Source of the DNA: Providencia vermicola
GTDB taxonomy: Bacteria; Pseudomonadota; Gammaproteobacteria; Enterobacterales; Enterobacteriaceae
DNA: 64,000 nucleotides
Reading direction: 5' to 3'
Assembly (NCBI RefSeq): GCF_010748935.1
Contig: NZ_CP048796.1
Span: 3,227,001 to 3,291,000 of the forward strand
A model generated the notes under the pieces. It saw only the letters and a list, made by a program, of their open reading frames with translations, searched no databases and was not told where the DNA came from. Of this stretch, positions 29,124-38,612 are shown one piece after another. The stretch's first letter is position 1. Every line of letters begins with the position of its first letter. The translations under genes and the position numbers were made by a program.

Positions 29124-29582
29124 TTATAGCTTAATTCCCATGGTACGAGTGATTTCTGTTAACCCTTCTCTCTCATAAAACTTAATAGCTTGATGATTTT
29201 GTGATAATACAGAAAGTTCTAAATGACTTAAATTGCGTTCTTTCGCCCATATTTTCATATGCTCAAGAAATTGATGCCCCATTTTTTGACTTCTTAATTC
29301 TGGAGCAACGACAAGGTCAAAGATATAACAAAAATCTCTAGGAACCATACAGTTATAGGGAGATGCTGATTGTTGTTGAGCGAGGCAAAAACCTTTAACT
29401 TTTCCATCATGCTCTGCCACTAGCAACTGAAATTTTTCATCACTAATGGCATGTTCGACAAACTCTCTAGCCTGTTTTGCTGGTTGCATTCTTTCACTGT
29501 CTAAATTCGCCATCTCTGAAAATAATAGCTCGTATAGGGAAAGCACTGCTTCAAGGTCTTGTTTAACCGCACATCGGATCAT
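29124..29582 (-). CDS. GNAT family N-acetyltransferase
   Basis: Predicted acetyl-CoA-dependent acyltransferase of 152 residues. The acetyl-CoA-binding motif is VVAPELRSQKMGHQFLEHM (about 90-108), of the R/QxxGxG/A type, followed by the typical LSVLSQNHQAIKFYEREG strand-helix near the C-terminus. The substrate cannot be predicted. It lies 18 bases after a LOG-family gene on the same strand and is probably co-transcribed with it. Its ATG has AGAGGGG close upstream. Confidence 0.85.
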   Translation of the reverse strand: MIRCAVKQDLEAVLSLYELLFSEMANLDSERMQPAKQAREFVEHAISDEKFQLLVAEHDGKVKGFCLAQQQSASPYNCMVPRDFCYIFDLVVAPELRSQKMGHQFLEHMKIWAKERNLSHLELSVLSQNHQAIKFYEREGLTEITRTMGIKL

Positions 29583-29600
29583 AAATCCCCTCTTAATAAG

Positions 29601-30176
29601 TTAGCTATATGTTTTTATTGATGGCGCGATATAGCTCTCAAAGCGATCGAATAATGCCGCTGGAGAAGTTTCAACAATCGCCATGTGACGATATTTTTCC
29701 TGCAAAAAAGCCTCATCTGCCATTTTATTGGTCATATCGATTAATGGTTGCCAATAGTTATTAATATTGAACAGGCCGCAAGGTTTGGTATGTAAACCAA
29801 TTTGGCTCCAAGTAAATACCTCACTAAATTCCTCAAGCGTGCCATATCCTCCGGGTAAAGCAACGAAACCATCAGCTAGCTCTATCATTTTATTTTTACG
29901 CTGGTGCATTGTTTCAACTTTATATAATTCAGTGAGGTTTTTATGTGAAATTTCACGTTCTTCAAGTAATGAAGGAATAACGCCAATGGCTTTTCCGCCT
30001 AAAGATAAAATGGTGTCAGCCACTGTTCCCATAATGCCTACGCTAGCACCACCATAGACTAAAGTAATATTACGTTTGACCATTTCTTCAGCAAATTGAA
30101 TAGCCTGCTGCCGATAAACCTCATTCGCCCCCATGCTTGACCCACAATATACCGCGATACTGTTAATTTTTTTCAT
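29601..30176 (-). CDS. LOG family protein (TIGR00730 type)
   Basis: Rossmann-fold protein of the LOG family, 191 residues. The signature PGGYGTLEEF near 107-116 and VYCGSSMG near 9-16 are clear. Characterised members hydrolyse nucleoside 5'-monophosphates to base plus ribose 5-phosphate (cytokinin activation in plants and fungi, purine monophosphate turnover in bacteria). Older annotation as lysine decarboxylase is misleading. AGGA precedes the ATG. It forms a pair with the GNAT gene and is divergent from rhtA. Physiological substrate unknown. Confidence 0.88.
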   Translation of the reverse strand: MKKINSIAVYCGSSMGANEVYRQQAIQFAEEMVKRNITLVYGGASVGIMGTVADTILSLGGKAIGVIPSLLEEREISHKNLTELYKVETMHQRKNKMIELADGFVALPGGYGTLEEFSEVFTWSQIGLHTKPCGLFNINNYWQPLIDMTNKMADEAFLQEKYRHMAIVETSPAALFDRFESYIAPSIKTYS

Positions 30177-30518
30177 TTTGTCCTCATTATTATTGTGTTT
30201 TTATTGAAAAATAATTATACGTCACATAAAGATAACCTCAATACACATTGTATAAAGCCATAAAGTCGCATATAAATTATTGTCCAAATTTAGTCTATAC
30301 TTTAGTCGGTATCGGGTTAACAAGACAAACATTAAATGTCATGTATTATTGTGCTTTATATTTTATAAACACATATTATCTATGTTGAATTTATGCCATA
30401 ATTACGTCCATCTTATTGCTAAGCTATGTGTTTTTCCTTTTGTCGCAAAATTATTCATATTTAAGAATAGCCAAGCATTTTATAGGCTTGATAACGTATT
30501 TCTGAGGTTTAATTATTC
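30177..30518. other. Divergent region between LOG gene and rhtA
   Basis: AT-rich gap of 342 bases. A TATACT hexamer at about 30296 could be a rhtA -10, but no matching -35 stands at normal spacing. An open plus-strand frame through this region (30280-30564) has Cys/Phe/His-rich composition and overlaps rhtA, so I do not consider it a gene. Confidence 0.45.
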
Positions 30519-31406
30519 ATGTCTGCCGATACTAAAAAGAGCGCTTTTCCTCTGTTACCTGTAGGGTTGTTGTTGCTTGCAATGACCTCAATTCAGAGCG
30601 GTGCATCTCTAGCTAAAACATTATTTCCTGTTATCGGTGCTCCGGGGGTAACTGGGCTACGCCTATTGCTTGCGACCGTTATTTTATTTGTTATTTTTAA
30701 GCCTTGGCGATTGAAATTTAGACGCAACTCCCTTGTTCCTCTACTCACATATGGCCTTTCTTTGGGAACCATGAACTATTTGTTCTATCTCTCTTTAGAA
30801 CGAATTCCATTAGGGATCGCGGTTGCACTCGAATTTACTGGCCCACTTGCCGTTGCTATGTTTTCATCTCGCCGCCCTATTGATTTCCTTTGGATAGCAT
30901 TGGTTATCGTTGGCTTGCTATTTTTATTACCTATTGGTGATAATATTAATGCCCTTGATCCGATTGGTGCTTTATATGCGCTCGGTGCTGGCGTGTGTTG
31001 GGGCATTTATATTATTTTTGGTCAACGTGCCGGCGCGGGTTATGGTGCTGCAACTGTCGCTATTGGTTCATTTATTTCCGCGTTGATTTTTTTCCCGATT
31101 GGATTAATGCAAACTGGTGTTGAAGCCATGTTTGATCCCGCTATTTTACCATTGGCATTAGCGGTTGCTGTTTTATCAACTGCATTTCCTTATACTCTTG
31201 AAATGATCGCCCTAACGCGGCTTCCAGCAAGAACCTTTGGTACCCTGATGAGCTTAGAACCCTGTATGGGCGCATTCCTAGGCATTATCTTTCTTCAGGA
31301 GCATTTAACTGCAACCCAATGGTTAGCGCTATTATGTATAGTATGTGCATCTATTGGTTCAACATCTACTGCGCGTCCAAAAACTAAAATAGAAGAAGTC
31401 ACTTAA
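30519..31406 (+). CDS. rhtA: Threonine/homoserine exporter RhtA
   Basis: Inner-membrane amino-acid exporter of the DMT superfamily, 295 residues with ten hydrophobic helices in two EamA repeats. MTSIQSGASLAKTLFPVIGAPG at 24-45, GIAVALEFTGPLAVAMFSSRRP near 99-120 and ALTRLPARTFGTLMSLEP near 235-252 match E. coli RhtA. E. coli RhtA exports threonine and homoserine and gives tolerance to them. The ribosome site GAGG is rather far (11 bases) from the ATG. It lies upstream of dps as in E. coli, with a hairpin between them. Confidence 0.93.
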   Translation: MSADTKKSAFPLLPVGLLLLAMTSIQSGASLAKTLFPVIGAPGVTGLRLLLATVILFVIFKPWRLKFRRNSLVPLLTYGLSLGTMNYLFYLSLERIPLGIAVALEFTGPLAVAMFSSRRPIDFLWIALVIVGLLFLLPIGDNINALDPIGALYALGAGVCWGIYIIFGQRAGAGYGAATVAIGSFISALIFFPIGLMQTGVEAMFDPAILPLALAVAVLSTAFPYTLEMIALTRLPARTFGTLMSLEPCMGAFLGIIFLQEHLTATQWLALLCIVCASIGSTSTARPKTKIEEVT

Positions 31407-31696
31407 ATATATAACGTTTGAATTTCTTTTATTATTTTTATCTTATTCAAGGTTAATAAAGTTAAAATAACTTTCTTTATTAACCTTATTTATTGTAAAT
31501 TTTCTTTAACGTCATTGAAATATTACCTTATTAATCCTATATTATTATTTAGTAATAATTAATTTACTTGTAATTCGTTATCAATTTTACCTATCAAAGT
31601 AATAGAATATAGCATTATGACAAACTGACTCTGTTGTTTTATATTATTTAACAGAAACAGGATACTGATAAATTAAAGACTTATAAGGGGAAAATT
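31407..31696. promoter_or_regulatory. dps upstream region
   Basis: Very AT-rich 290 bases before dps. Apart from the rhtA-side hairpin at 31449-31487, no hexamer pair of sigma-70 type is convincing. E. coli dps is driven by sigma-S, IHF and OxyR, and an AT-rich region without a good -35 would fit, but I see no clear OxyR or IHF match. Confidence 0.35.
31449..31494 (+). terminator. Possible rhtA terminator
   Basis: Perfect 13-base arms AAGGTTAATAAAG and CTTTATTAACCTT (31449-31461, 31475-31487) are followed by ATTTATT. The stem is AT-rich and its loop can refold (GTTA / TAAC), so strength is uncertain. Confidence 0.5.
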
Positions 31697-32200
31697 ATGA
31701 GTACAGCTAAATTAGTTAAAGCACCTCAAGCAAACCTTTTATATACCCGCAATGATGTTGAAGATAGTGTCAAATTAGAAACTATTGATATGTTGAATGT
31801 CATGGTGGTTCATTTCACCGATCTATCTTTAATGACAAAACAAGCACACTGGAATATGCGTGGTCGTAATTTCATTGCTGTACATGAAATGCTTGATGGT
31901 TTCCGTGCCTCTTTAGTTGAGCACCTTGATGAATTTGCAGAACGTGCAGTTCAACTTGGCGGAGTCGCTATTGGGACCACTCAGCAAGTGAATAAGTTTA
32001 CTTCGTTAGAGGCATATCCAATTGATATCCATGATGTGCAGGATCACCTCAAAGCACTAGCCGATCGCTATGCTGTTGTTGCTAATGATATCCGTAAGGC
32101 TATTGATGAAGTCGAAGATGAAGACACTGCGGATATGTTTACAGCAGCATCACGTGACCTTGATAAATTCCTATGGTTCTTAGAAGCCAATATTGAGTAA
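31697..32200 (+). CDS. dps: DNA protection during starvation protein
   Basis: Dodecameric ferritin-like protein that binds DNA and oxidises Fe(II) with hydrogen peroxide. The 167 residues equal E. coli Dps in length. The inter-subunit ferroxidase ligands His51, His63, Asp67, Asp78 and Glu82 are all present at E. coli positions. The lysine-bearing N-terminal tail (MSTAKLVKA) used for DNA binding is present but has fewer lysines near its start. AAGGGG precedes the ATG, and a strong terminator follows, so it is monocistronic. Confidence 0.98.
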   Translation: MSTAKLVKAPQANLLYTRNDVEDSVKLETIDMLNVMVVHFTDLSLMTKQAHWNMRGRNFIAVHEMLDGFRASLVEHLDEFAERAVQLGGVAIGTTQQVNKFTSLEAYPIDIHDVQDHLKALADRYAVVANDIRKAIDEVEDEDTADMFTAASRDLDKFLWFLEANIE

Positions 32201-32234
32201 TGTCGATAACAATAGTCAACCTTGACTGCCCCTT

Positions 32235-32259
32235 GGCCACACCATGGTGTGGCCTTTTT
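32235..32259 (+). terminator. dps terminator
   Basis: A perfect 20-base palindrome with half GGCCACACCA (32235-32254) is followed by TTTTT. Confidence 0.9.
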
Positions 32260-32301
32260 CATCCCTATTGGTTATTAAACCCCTTCAATTTTTAGTTCAC
32301 T

Positions 32302-34419
32302 TCATGTGACCTGTTTATTTATTGGCATTTGAGGCTGTTCAATAGGAAAAACGGGTAGCGCATTCAATAACCGCTTGCCATAATTTTTGGTGATTAACCG
32401 TTTATCATAAATAATAATTTCACCGTAGCATTCATGACTACGGATCAAGCGGCCAGCTTGCTGAATTAGATTAAAAGAAGCACTCGGTAAACTTTGAACT
32501 TCAAAAGGATAGCGCTTAAGCGATTTTAGCCACTCCCCCTCTGTGATAATGACTGGGTTCGTTACAGGTGGAAATGCAATTTTATGAATATGCACCTGAG
32601 TTAAATATTCGCCTTTTAAATCAAGCCCCTCAGCGAATGATTGCAAGCCAATTAATACGCTAACTAAACCTTTATCGATGCGTTCACAGTGCGTTTCCAC
32701 TAATCGGTAACGAGGTTGATCCCCCTGTACTAATAATTGTAAACGCAAATCTTTCACATGCTCTAAAAAACCGTCCATAGCGCGTTGGCTACTAAATAGC
32801 ACCAACATCCCTCGATGCGTTCCTTTCTCTAATTCATGGCGAAAATAGGTTGCCATCTCCGCTAAATGTTGCTCTTCGGTCGCGATAGTTGGCTCATATT
32901 TCATTTGAGGAATAACTAATTTTCCCTGTTCAACATGATTAAAAGGAGACGATAAAGTGATAAAACGATCATCACTTTTTTCTGATAACCCACTCAACTC
33001 TTGAAAACGCGCGTAACTGTTGAGTGAACGTAACGTTGCAGAGGTCACCACAATATGTGGCACATTGCGCCATAACAGTTGCTGAAGTTGTTCACTCACT
33101 CGAATACCAGCACAGTGCATAAATAAGCGAGACTGATTTTTCTCATAACGACGACTAAGCCATTTAGATACCGGAGCGCCTGATGTTTGCTCAAGAGTCG
33201 CTAAACGCCACAACTTTGCCATATTTTCAAAATAACCTAACGCTCTGCTAGTTGATAAAATAGCGCGATGTAGGCGAACAATATCTTGTTTCGCTGTCTG
33301 TTCGGTTAAATCATTTAAAATCGCTTCAGATAAGCCTTTAAGGGCATCTGTTAATTTGAATAAATCCTGACAGCATAATTGCATTGCCTCAGGTAACTGT
33401 CCCAACGGAAATAAATATTCACTGTCCTTCGAGGTTTCTGGCAATAAAGCATTTGTTAATAGTGAAAAATCACGAAATGCCGCCCTTAATTTTTCTGCAT
33501 GTTGATGCAATCGTTCGGGATTCGCTAACTTCGGTGGTTTAGCCGGGCTAAACTGAGCAACATACTGCCCTACATTATGAATAAAGTTATCCACTTGCGC
33601 AGTTAATTGAACAAGGGTGATTTCACCTTCTACTTCTAATGCATCTCTCGCAACATCAGGCACATGATGACCTTCATCAAGTACCAAAAGCAGCTTTTTA
33701 GGTTCAGGCAATACAGATTCACTTTCCATCGCTGCCATCACTAAGGCATGGTTTGCCACCACGACATCCGCATCTTCAATTTCTCGGCGGGCAATAAAAA
33801 ATGGACAGCGCTGATAAAATTGGCAATTACGACCTAAGCAATTCATTTTATCAGTACTCACCTTTCGCCATAAGCTATCACTAAATGCTCGTTTATGGTG
33901 ATCCCTCAACCCATCCCATGCAAAGCTATGAAAGTCATTACGTAGCTGCTGACAAATCGCTCTTTCTTCACTATTGGCTATTTCAGCCTTATCTTCGACT
34001 AACAACATTAAGTCAATTTGTTCGCCTTCAGCTGCACAAATTGCCTCTAAATTGCGAGGACATACATAACGTGCTCGACCAAAAGCGCCTGTATACTTAA
34101 GGTCGGGAATTATTTTACTGAGTAATGGTAAGTCTTTACTGAAAATTTGATCCTGTAACGCGACATTCGCCGTGCTGACGACTAATATTTTGCCTTCTTC
34201 ACGCCCAACAGCAATACCGGGTATTAAATAAGAGAGTGTTTTGCCTACTCCTGTTGGTGCCTCAATCACCAAATGTCGCCCTTCTTCATCAGACAAATTT
34301 TTTGCAACTTCAGCAATCATTTGGCGCTGTGGTGCGCGGGAAACGAACCCGTCAATATGGTGTGATAACCCTTTATACCATTGGGTTATATGTTCTTTAA
34401 TTTTATTTGACAGAGACAT
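32302..34419 (-). CDS. dinG: ATP-dependent DNA helicase DinG
   Basis: Superfamily 2 Fe-S helicase (5'-3') that unwinds forked DNA, D-loops and R-loops and helps clear replication-transcription conflicts. The 705 residues compare with 716 in E. coli. Walker A APTGVGKT is at 54-61, the four cluster cysteines Cys120, Cys194, Cys199 and Cys205 are at E. coli positions, the Walker B box reads LVLDEGHH, and the C-terminal motif VI is QQAGRLIRS. The basic C-terminal tail of the E. coli protein is shorter here. In E. coli it is LexA-regulated; only a degenerate LexA-like site (34517-34536) lies upstream here. Confidence 0.97.
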   Translation of the reverse strand: MSLSNKIKEHITQWYKGLSHHIDGFVSRAPQRQMIAEVAKNLSDEEGRHLVIEAPTGVGKTLSYLIPGIAVGREEGKILVVSTANVALQDQIFSKDLPLLSKIIPDLKYTGAFGRARYVCPRNLEAICAAEGEQIDLMLLVEDKAEIANSEERAICQQLRNDFHSFAWDGLRDHHKRAFSDSLWRKVSTDKMNCLGRNCQFYQRCPFFIARREIEDADVVVANHALVMAAMESESVLPEPKKLLLVLDEGHHVPDVARDALEVEGEITLVQLTAQVDNFIHNVGQYVAQFSPAKPPKLANPERLHQHAEKLRAAFRDFSLLTNALLPETSKDSEYLFPLGQLPEAMQLCCQDLFKLTDALKGLSEAILNDLTEQTAKQDIVRLHRAILSTSRALGYFENMAKLWRLATLEQTSGAPVSKWLSRRYEKNQSRLFMHCAGIRVSEQLQQLLWRNVPHIVVTSATLRSLNSYARFQELSGLSEKSDDRFITLSSPFNHVEQGKLVIPQMKYEPTIATEEQHLAEMATYFRHELEKGTHRGMLVLFSSQRAMDGFLEHVKDLRLQLLVQGDQPRYRLVETHCERIDKGLVSVLIGLQSFAEGLDLKGEYLTQVHIHKIAFPPVTNPVIITEGEWLKSLKRYPFEVQSLPSASFNLIQQAGRLIRSHECYGEIIIYDKRLITKNYGKRLLNALPVFPIEQPQMPINKQVT

Positions 34420-34516
34420 AGGCTCACTGCTGTTTACATTAGAAGGTGTAGAATAACCAATGTGGTTAATAAACCAGACGTTATCAGAAAGTATTTACGA
34501 TGTGCTTTGCAAAAAC

Positions 34517-34536
34517 TACTGTTTAAAAAACCATTA
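34517..34536 (-). promoter_or_regulatory. Degenerate LexA-like site upstream of dinG
   Basis: TACTG-TTTAAAAAAC-CATTA has a perfect left half and N10 spacing, but CAT replaces the expected CAG. It lies about 100 bases before the dinG start. E. coli dinG belongs to the SOS regulon, so weak control here is plausible but unproven. Confidence 0.3.
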
Positions 34537-34600
34537 TGCCACAAAATTGGGAACAGGTTGGCAAATTCCCCATTCATCCGCACAAAAAAGAGTATTTAAC

Positions 34601-34628
34601 TTGTCTGCAACACTCATCGAGTTATACT
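34601..34628 (+). promoter_or_regulatory. Promoter of the small ORF-sseA unit
   Basis: TTGTCT (34601-34606) and TATACT (34623-34628) are separated by 16 bases, a good sigma-70 pattern. The expected start point near 34635 is 27 bases before the ATG of the small gene. Confidence 0.55.
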
Positions 34629-34661
34629 TTGGGTCTACTTCTTCAACTCAGGCTATAAAAA

Positions 34662-34823
34662 ATGAAAAAGGTTGTTATCGCTCTCTTCGCGCTATGTGCA
34701 TTCGGTTCCGTTGGTGGGATTGTTTTAGCGGGCATGAATATTTATACACGTTCAACGACACCTATTGAACACAGTCAACCACAGCAACCTTCTATTATTC
34801 CTGCGGTTAATCAGGCTCAATAA
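34662..34823 (+). CDS. 53-residue single-pass membrane peptide
   Basis: A small protein with N-terminus MKKVVIALFALCAFGSVGG, one hydrophobic helix over about residues 4-25, and a hydrophilic Thr/Pro/Gln-rich tail ending PAVNQAQ. The tail would face the periplasm if the helix acts as an uncleaved signal anchor; a cleaved signal peptide is also possible. A recognisable promoter stands just upstream, and sseA begins 27 bases after its stop, so it is probably the first gene of a two-gene unit. The ribosome site is weak. I do not recognise a named family. Confidence 0.6.
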   Translation: MKKVVIALFALCAFGSVGGIVLAGMNIYTRSTTPIEHSQPQQPSIIPAVNQAQ

Positions 34824-34850
34824 TATTTACATTCAGGATGAAGATAATTT

Positions 34851-35693
34851 ATGTATGACGCTTATTTTGTCACACCTCACTGGTTACATGACCACCTGTC
34901 AGATACTAACCTTATCGTACTAGATGCTTCATCTCCCCCTCCAACCGCGCCTTATGATTGTCGGCAGCGTTGGTTAGAAGAACACATTCCTCATGCCCAA
35001 TTCTTTAATCAAGATGAAGTGGCAGATACGCGTATTGCCCTGCCACATATGCTGCCAGATGAAACTACATTTAGTCAGGCCGTCGGTAAAATGGGAATAA
35101 ATAATGATACTCAAGTAATCATTTACGCTCAGAATAATTTATTCTCTGCGCCTCGCGCGTGGTGGACATTTACAACGATGGGCCACAAAAATGTCAAAAT
35201 TCTAGCTGGTGGCATTGATGCATGGAAAGCGGCAGGTTTTGAAACTCAGACAGGAGAAGTTATCCCTCCGACACCGCAAACCTACACGGCCAAATGCCAG
35301 CGTGAAAATGTTTTAAATCAAGCTCAAGTCCTTGAACTAGTAGAAGAGCAAAAGCAAGTACAGATTATTGATGCCCGTGCCGCCGCACGCTTTTTAGCGC
35401 AAGCCCCTGAACCTCGTCCGGGTCTACGCATGGGGCATATCCCTGGTAGTAAAAATATGCCTTGGGATCTGTTAGTCGACAAGGGTGAGTTTAAATCAGA
35501 AACAGAACTGAAAGCGCTGTTTGCTAAACAAGGCATTGATATTCATGCCCCTTCTGTCACAACTTGTGGCTCAGGTATGACCGCCGCCGTCGTCTTAATG
35601 GCATTAACACTATTAGGTAATACCAATGTTAGCCTGTACGATGGCTCATGGGCTGAATGGGGGCAAGATAACGGCTTACCGATAGAACCTTAG
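34851..35693 (+). CDS. sseA: 3-mercaptopyruvate sulfurtransferase
   Basis: Transfers sulfur from 3-mercaptopyruvate to thiols or cyanide, a cytosolic part of cysteine catabolism and of H2S and sulfane-sulfur supply. The 280 residues hold two rhodanese domains; the first (about 8-140) is inactive and the second (about 165-278) carries the active-site loop CGSGMT at 239-244 with catalytic Cys239. The CGSG[VM]T loop separates it from thiosulfate sulfurtransferases, which have CRxG. GAAG lies seven bases before the ATG. It follows the 53-residue membrane peptide closely and ends before a bidirectional terminator. Confidence 0.95.
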   Translation: MYDAYFVTPHWLHDHLSDTNLIVLDASSPPPTAPYDCRQRWLEEHIPHAQFFNQDEVADTRIALPHMLPDETTFSQAVGKMGINNDTQVIIYAQNNLFSAPRAWWTFTTMGHKNVKILAGGIDAWKAAGFETQTGEVIPPTPQTYTAKCQRENVLNQAQVLELVEEQKQVQIIDARAAARFLAQAPEPRPGLRMGHIPGSKNMPWDLLVDKGEFKSETELKALFAKQGIDIHAPSVTTCGSGMTAAVVLMALTLLGNTNVSLYDGSWAEWGQDNGLPIEP

Positions 35694-35825
35694 TCACTGT
35701 GCTATCACTCCCTTGCATATAAAGCGACTTAACTCACATAAGGGAGTGTTAGCTGAAATCTTGGGAACTCATCAGCCATAATTGAGTGAGCCAAGATATC
35801 TATAGTATCAGCATGACGATTTCCA

Positions 35826-35861
35826 TAAAAATAAACCACCTAATTAACGGTGGTTTATTTT
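35826..35861. terminator. Bidirectional terminator between sseA and the GlsB-type gene
   Basis: Ten-base perfect arms ATAAACCACC (35831-35840) and GGTGGTTTAT (35849-35858) lie between converging genes. An A/T tract ends the stem on both strands; TTTTTA follows on the minus strand. Confidence 0.8.
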
Positions 35862-35887
35862 AAGGTTCATTCTGATTGGGTATCAGG

Positions 35888-36136
35888 TTATTTAGCAAAT
35901 ATTCCAGCTAAAAATAGCACGACTATCGCACCGATCACGGCAACCACAAAGCTGCCAAAGTTGAAACCATCTACCTTACCTTTGCCAAAGAAAGTACTGA
36001 TATATCCACCAACGACGGCCCCAACAATTCCGAGTACGGTCGTCATGACAAAACCGATTTGGTAGGTTCCTGGCATGATCCACTTCGCCAAAATACCTGC
36101 AATAAGACCAAAAATAACCCAAGAAATAACTCCCAT
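35888..36136 (-). CDS. GlsB/YeaQ/YmgE family membrane protein
   Basis: Small transglycosylase-associated (GlsB) family protein, 82 residues from the ATG at 36136. An ATG three bases earlier is nearer to the GGAGG site, so either could be used. Three hydrophobic helices occur (about 3-20, 27-45, 58-78), with the family pattern IFGLIAGILAKWIMPG near the start and glycine-rich second helix GIVGAVVGGYIS. E. coli relatives YmgE and YeaQ are general-stress genes of unknown mechanism. It is a single gene converging with sseA. Confidence 0.9.
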   Translation of the reverse strand: MGVISWVIFGLIAGILAKWIMPGTYQIGFVMTTVLGIVGAVVGGYISTFFGKGKVDGFNFGSFVVAVIGAIVVLFLAGIFAK

Positions 36137-36318
36137 CATAGACCTCCATACAAATTAAACACGGTAAAATAGAGTTTAATCCTGTGAGTTTGCCATTCTA
36201 TGACAAACAATTTAAACCCAATTTAACATGACTTAAAAATGATTAACCAATTTAAGTAAAGATCTAATACGCTATTTTGGCAAATAAAATACAATTGAAT
36301 GATTAAATTTCAAACAAT

Positions 36319-37275
36319 TTAACTTTTATTTAATGTTTGTTTAACTTCTTTTTCGATTATTTCTGCGATCTGATTAGCAGTTTTTAGTGCTCTAATATGT
36401 GAGAATAATAGGTTGGCCTGTTCATATTCTTTGCGTAAATAACCTAACCACTGTTTGATACGAGCAGCGTGGTAATTCCCTGTATCTCCCTGTTTCTCTA
36501 ACTCAGTGTACTTTAAGAGTAGCTTCCCAACTTGTTCCCAAGGCATTTTAGGCTGGTTCGCTTTCACCACATGGCTAAGATTCGGCGTATTCAAGGCACC
36601 TCGGCCAATCATAATGGCATCACAGCCTGTCATTTCAAGGCAGCGTTGAGCGCTTTCATAATCCCAAATTTCGCCATTAGCAATAACGGGGATCGATAAA
36701 CGCTGACGAATATCACCAATAGCTTGCCAATTAATTTTCTCGGCTCGATAACCATCTTCCTTGGTTCGCCCATGTACTGTGAGCTCTGTCGCGCCTGCCT
36801 GTTCAACTGCATCGGCAATTTCATAGCAAAGCTGGCTACTATCCCAACCTAATCTTACTTTAACAGACACAGGAAGCTCCTTTGGAACAGCCTCACGCAT
36901 AGCTTTCGCTGCACGGTAGATCAGTTCAGGCTGCTTCAGTAATGTCGCTCCGCCACCATGTCCATTGACCGTTTTAGAGGGACATCCACAATTAAGATCA
37001 ACCCCCCATGAACCTAAAGAAACCGCTCTAGCCGCGTTTTCCGCGAGCCATTGCGGATGCTGGCCCAATAGTTGTACGCGTACTAATGTTCCCGACGGTG
37101 TACGACTCCCATGACGTAGTTCTGGGCATAATCGATAAAACGTTTTCGCAGGAAGTAGAGTATCGACAACACGCACAAACTCGGTAATACAGAGGTCATA
37201 ATCATTGACCTCACTGAGTAGCGAACGTACCAGAGAATCGAGAACGCCTTCCATTGGAGCCAGAACAACACGCAT
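36319..37275 (-). CDS. dusC: tRNA-dihydrouridine(16) synthase DusC
   Basis: FMN- and NADPH-dependent reductase that makes dihydrouridine at position 16 of tRNAs. The 318 residues match E. coli DusC (315). [12 protein letters not shown] at 6-17, the catalytic Cys98 in [10 protein letters not shown], and [16 protein letters not shown] near 171-186 are typical, with a helical C-terminal tRNA-binding domain from about 240. Its ATG overlaps the rhlE stop by one base (TAATG), so it is translated after rhlE. In E. coli this gene is next to yohJK instead; here it has moved next to a helicase gene. Confidence 0.95.
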   Translation of the reverse strand: MRVVLAPMEGVLDSLVRSLLSEVNDYDLCITEFVRVVDTLLPAKTFYRLCPELRHGSRTPSGTLVRVQLLGQHPQWLAENAARAVSLGSWGVDLNCGCPSKTVNGHGGGATLLKQPELIYRAAKAMREAVPKELPVSVKVRLGWDSSQLCYEIADAVEQAGATELTVHGRTKEDGYRAEKINWQAIGDIRQRLSIPVIANGEIWDYESAQRCLEMTGCDAIMIGRGALNTPNLSHVVKANQPKMPWEQVGKLLLKYTELEKQGDTGNYHAARIKQWLGYLRKEYEQANLLFSHIRALKTANQIAEIIEKEVKQTLNKS

Positions 37276-38612
37276 TAGCCTTCACCATGCCCCTGACGCA
37301 CTTTCTTTTGTGATTTTTTCCACGGTGAACCAGAAGTTGCCGGCTTACTTTTCGTATTCTCGGTGCGTTCACGGCGAGGCTTCGCAGACGTGGTATGGCG
37401 CTTACCGCTACCGCTACGTCTCTCATTATTGCGCTGAGGGCCTTTCTGAATAGGTTCAGGCTTAATTGAAGGGTCGGGCTCATAACCATCAATCGCCATA
37501 ACGGGGATGGATTTTTTCAATAATTTTTCTATATCTTTTAATAACTTAACTTCATCCACACAAACTAGTGATACCGCCATTCCCGTTGCTTCTGCTCGTC
37601 CTGTACGACCAATACGGTGAACATAGTCTTCCGCCACATTAGGCAGTTCGAAGTTAACGACGTAAGGAAGCTGTTCGATATCCAAACCACGCGCAGCAAT
37701 GTCTGTAGCCACTAAGACACGTATGTCACCTGATTTAAAGTCTGCTAGGGCGCGTGTACGTGCACCTTGGCTTTTGTTTCCATGGATTGCAGCGGCTTTT
37801 ATTCCATCTTTATTAAGATGCTCAGCAAGTCGGTTCGCGCCATGTTTTGTACGCGTAAACACGAGCACCTGTTGCCAATTATCACGACCGATCATGTAGG
37901 ATAAAAGTTCCGCTTTACGTTTCTTATCAACATGATGCACAAATTGGGTGACTTGTTCAGAGGCTGAATTACGGGGAGCGACTTCAATAGTAATTGGGTT
38001 ATCTAATAGCTTATTCGCTAGCTGTTTAATTTCATCAGAGAACGTCGCTGAAAACAGCAAATTTTGGCGTTTCTTAGGCAATTTATTGATAACACGGCGA
38101 ATATCATGAATAAATCCCATATCCAACATGCGGTCAGCTTCATCAAGAACAAAAATTTCAACTTGAGATAAATTGACCGCATTTTGATGTTCTAAATCGA
38201 GTAAACGTCCGGGTGTCGCAATCAAGATTTCAACACCACCACGTAATTTCATCATTTGAGGGTTAATGCTGACCCCCCCAAAGACCACAAAGGAGCGAAC
38301 CTTCAAATGGCGGCTATATTCTTTAACATTTTCAGCAACTTGAGCAGCCAATTCACGGGTAGGCGTCAAAATCAATGCTCGAATGGGTTTACGATCTTTC
38401 CCTGTGCGGGGAGTGGAGATCAATTTCTGCAAAATAGGTAACGTAAAGCCCGCGGTTTTTCCCGTTCCTGTCTGGGCGCTTGCTAATAAGTCATGGCCAG
38501 CAAGAACTGCCGGGATAGCTTGCTGCTGAATTGGCGTCGGTGATTCATAGCCTAACTCATTGATGGCAAGCAGAATTTCCTCGTTTAATGCGAGGTCTGA
38601 AAAACTAGTCAA
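37275..38612 (-). CDS. rhlE: DEAD-box RNA helicase RhlE
   Basis: ATP-dependent RNA helicase of the DEAD-box family that helps ribosome assembly and RNA turnover. The 445 residues show the Q motif ([12 protein letters not shown]), Walker A AQTGTGKT at 46-53, the PTRELAAQV box, DEAD in [15 protein letters not shown] in LLFSATFSD, and HRIGRTGR near 334-341. The C-terminal tail from about 385 is basic and low-complexity. The start is TTG, with GGAG nine bases upstream and no in-frame ATG nearby; the resulting N-terminus aligns with E. coli. It is divergent from cecR, whose E. coli counterpart controls rhlE. Confidence 0.94.
   Translation of the reverse strand: MTSFSDLALNEEILLAINELGYESPTPIQQQAIPAVLAGHDLLASAQTGTGKTAGFTLPILQKLISTPRTGKDRKPIRALILTPTRELAAQVAENVKEYSRHLKVRSFVVFGGVSINPQMMKLRGGVEILIATPGRLLDLEHQNAVNLSQVEIFVLDEADRMLDMGFIHDIRRVINKLPKKRQNLLFSATFSDEIKQLANKLLDNPITIEVAPRNSASEQVTQFVHHVDKKRKAELLSYMIGRDNWQQVLVFTRTKHGANRLAEHLNKDGIKAAAIHGNKSQGARTRALADFKSGDIRVLVATDIAARGLDIEQLPYVVNFELPNVAEDYVHRIGRTGRAEATGMAVSLVCVDEVKLLKDIEKLLKKSIPVMAIDGYEPDPSIKPEPIQKGPQRNNERRSGSGKRHTTSAKPRRERTENTKSKPATSGSPWKKSQKKVRQGHGEG

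Noticed and set aside
30280-30564. Open plus-strand frame of 94 codons upstream of rhtA
   Set aside because: Composition is rich in Cys, Phe, His and Leu, there is no ribosome site, and it overlaps the start of rhtA in another frame.
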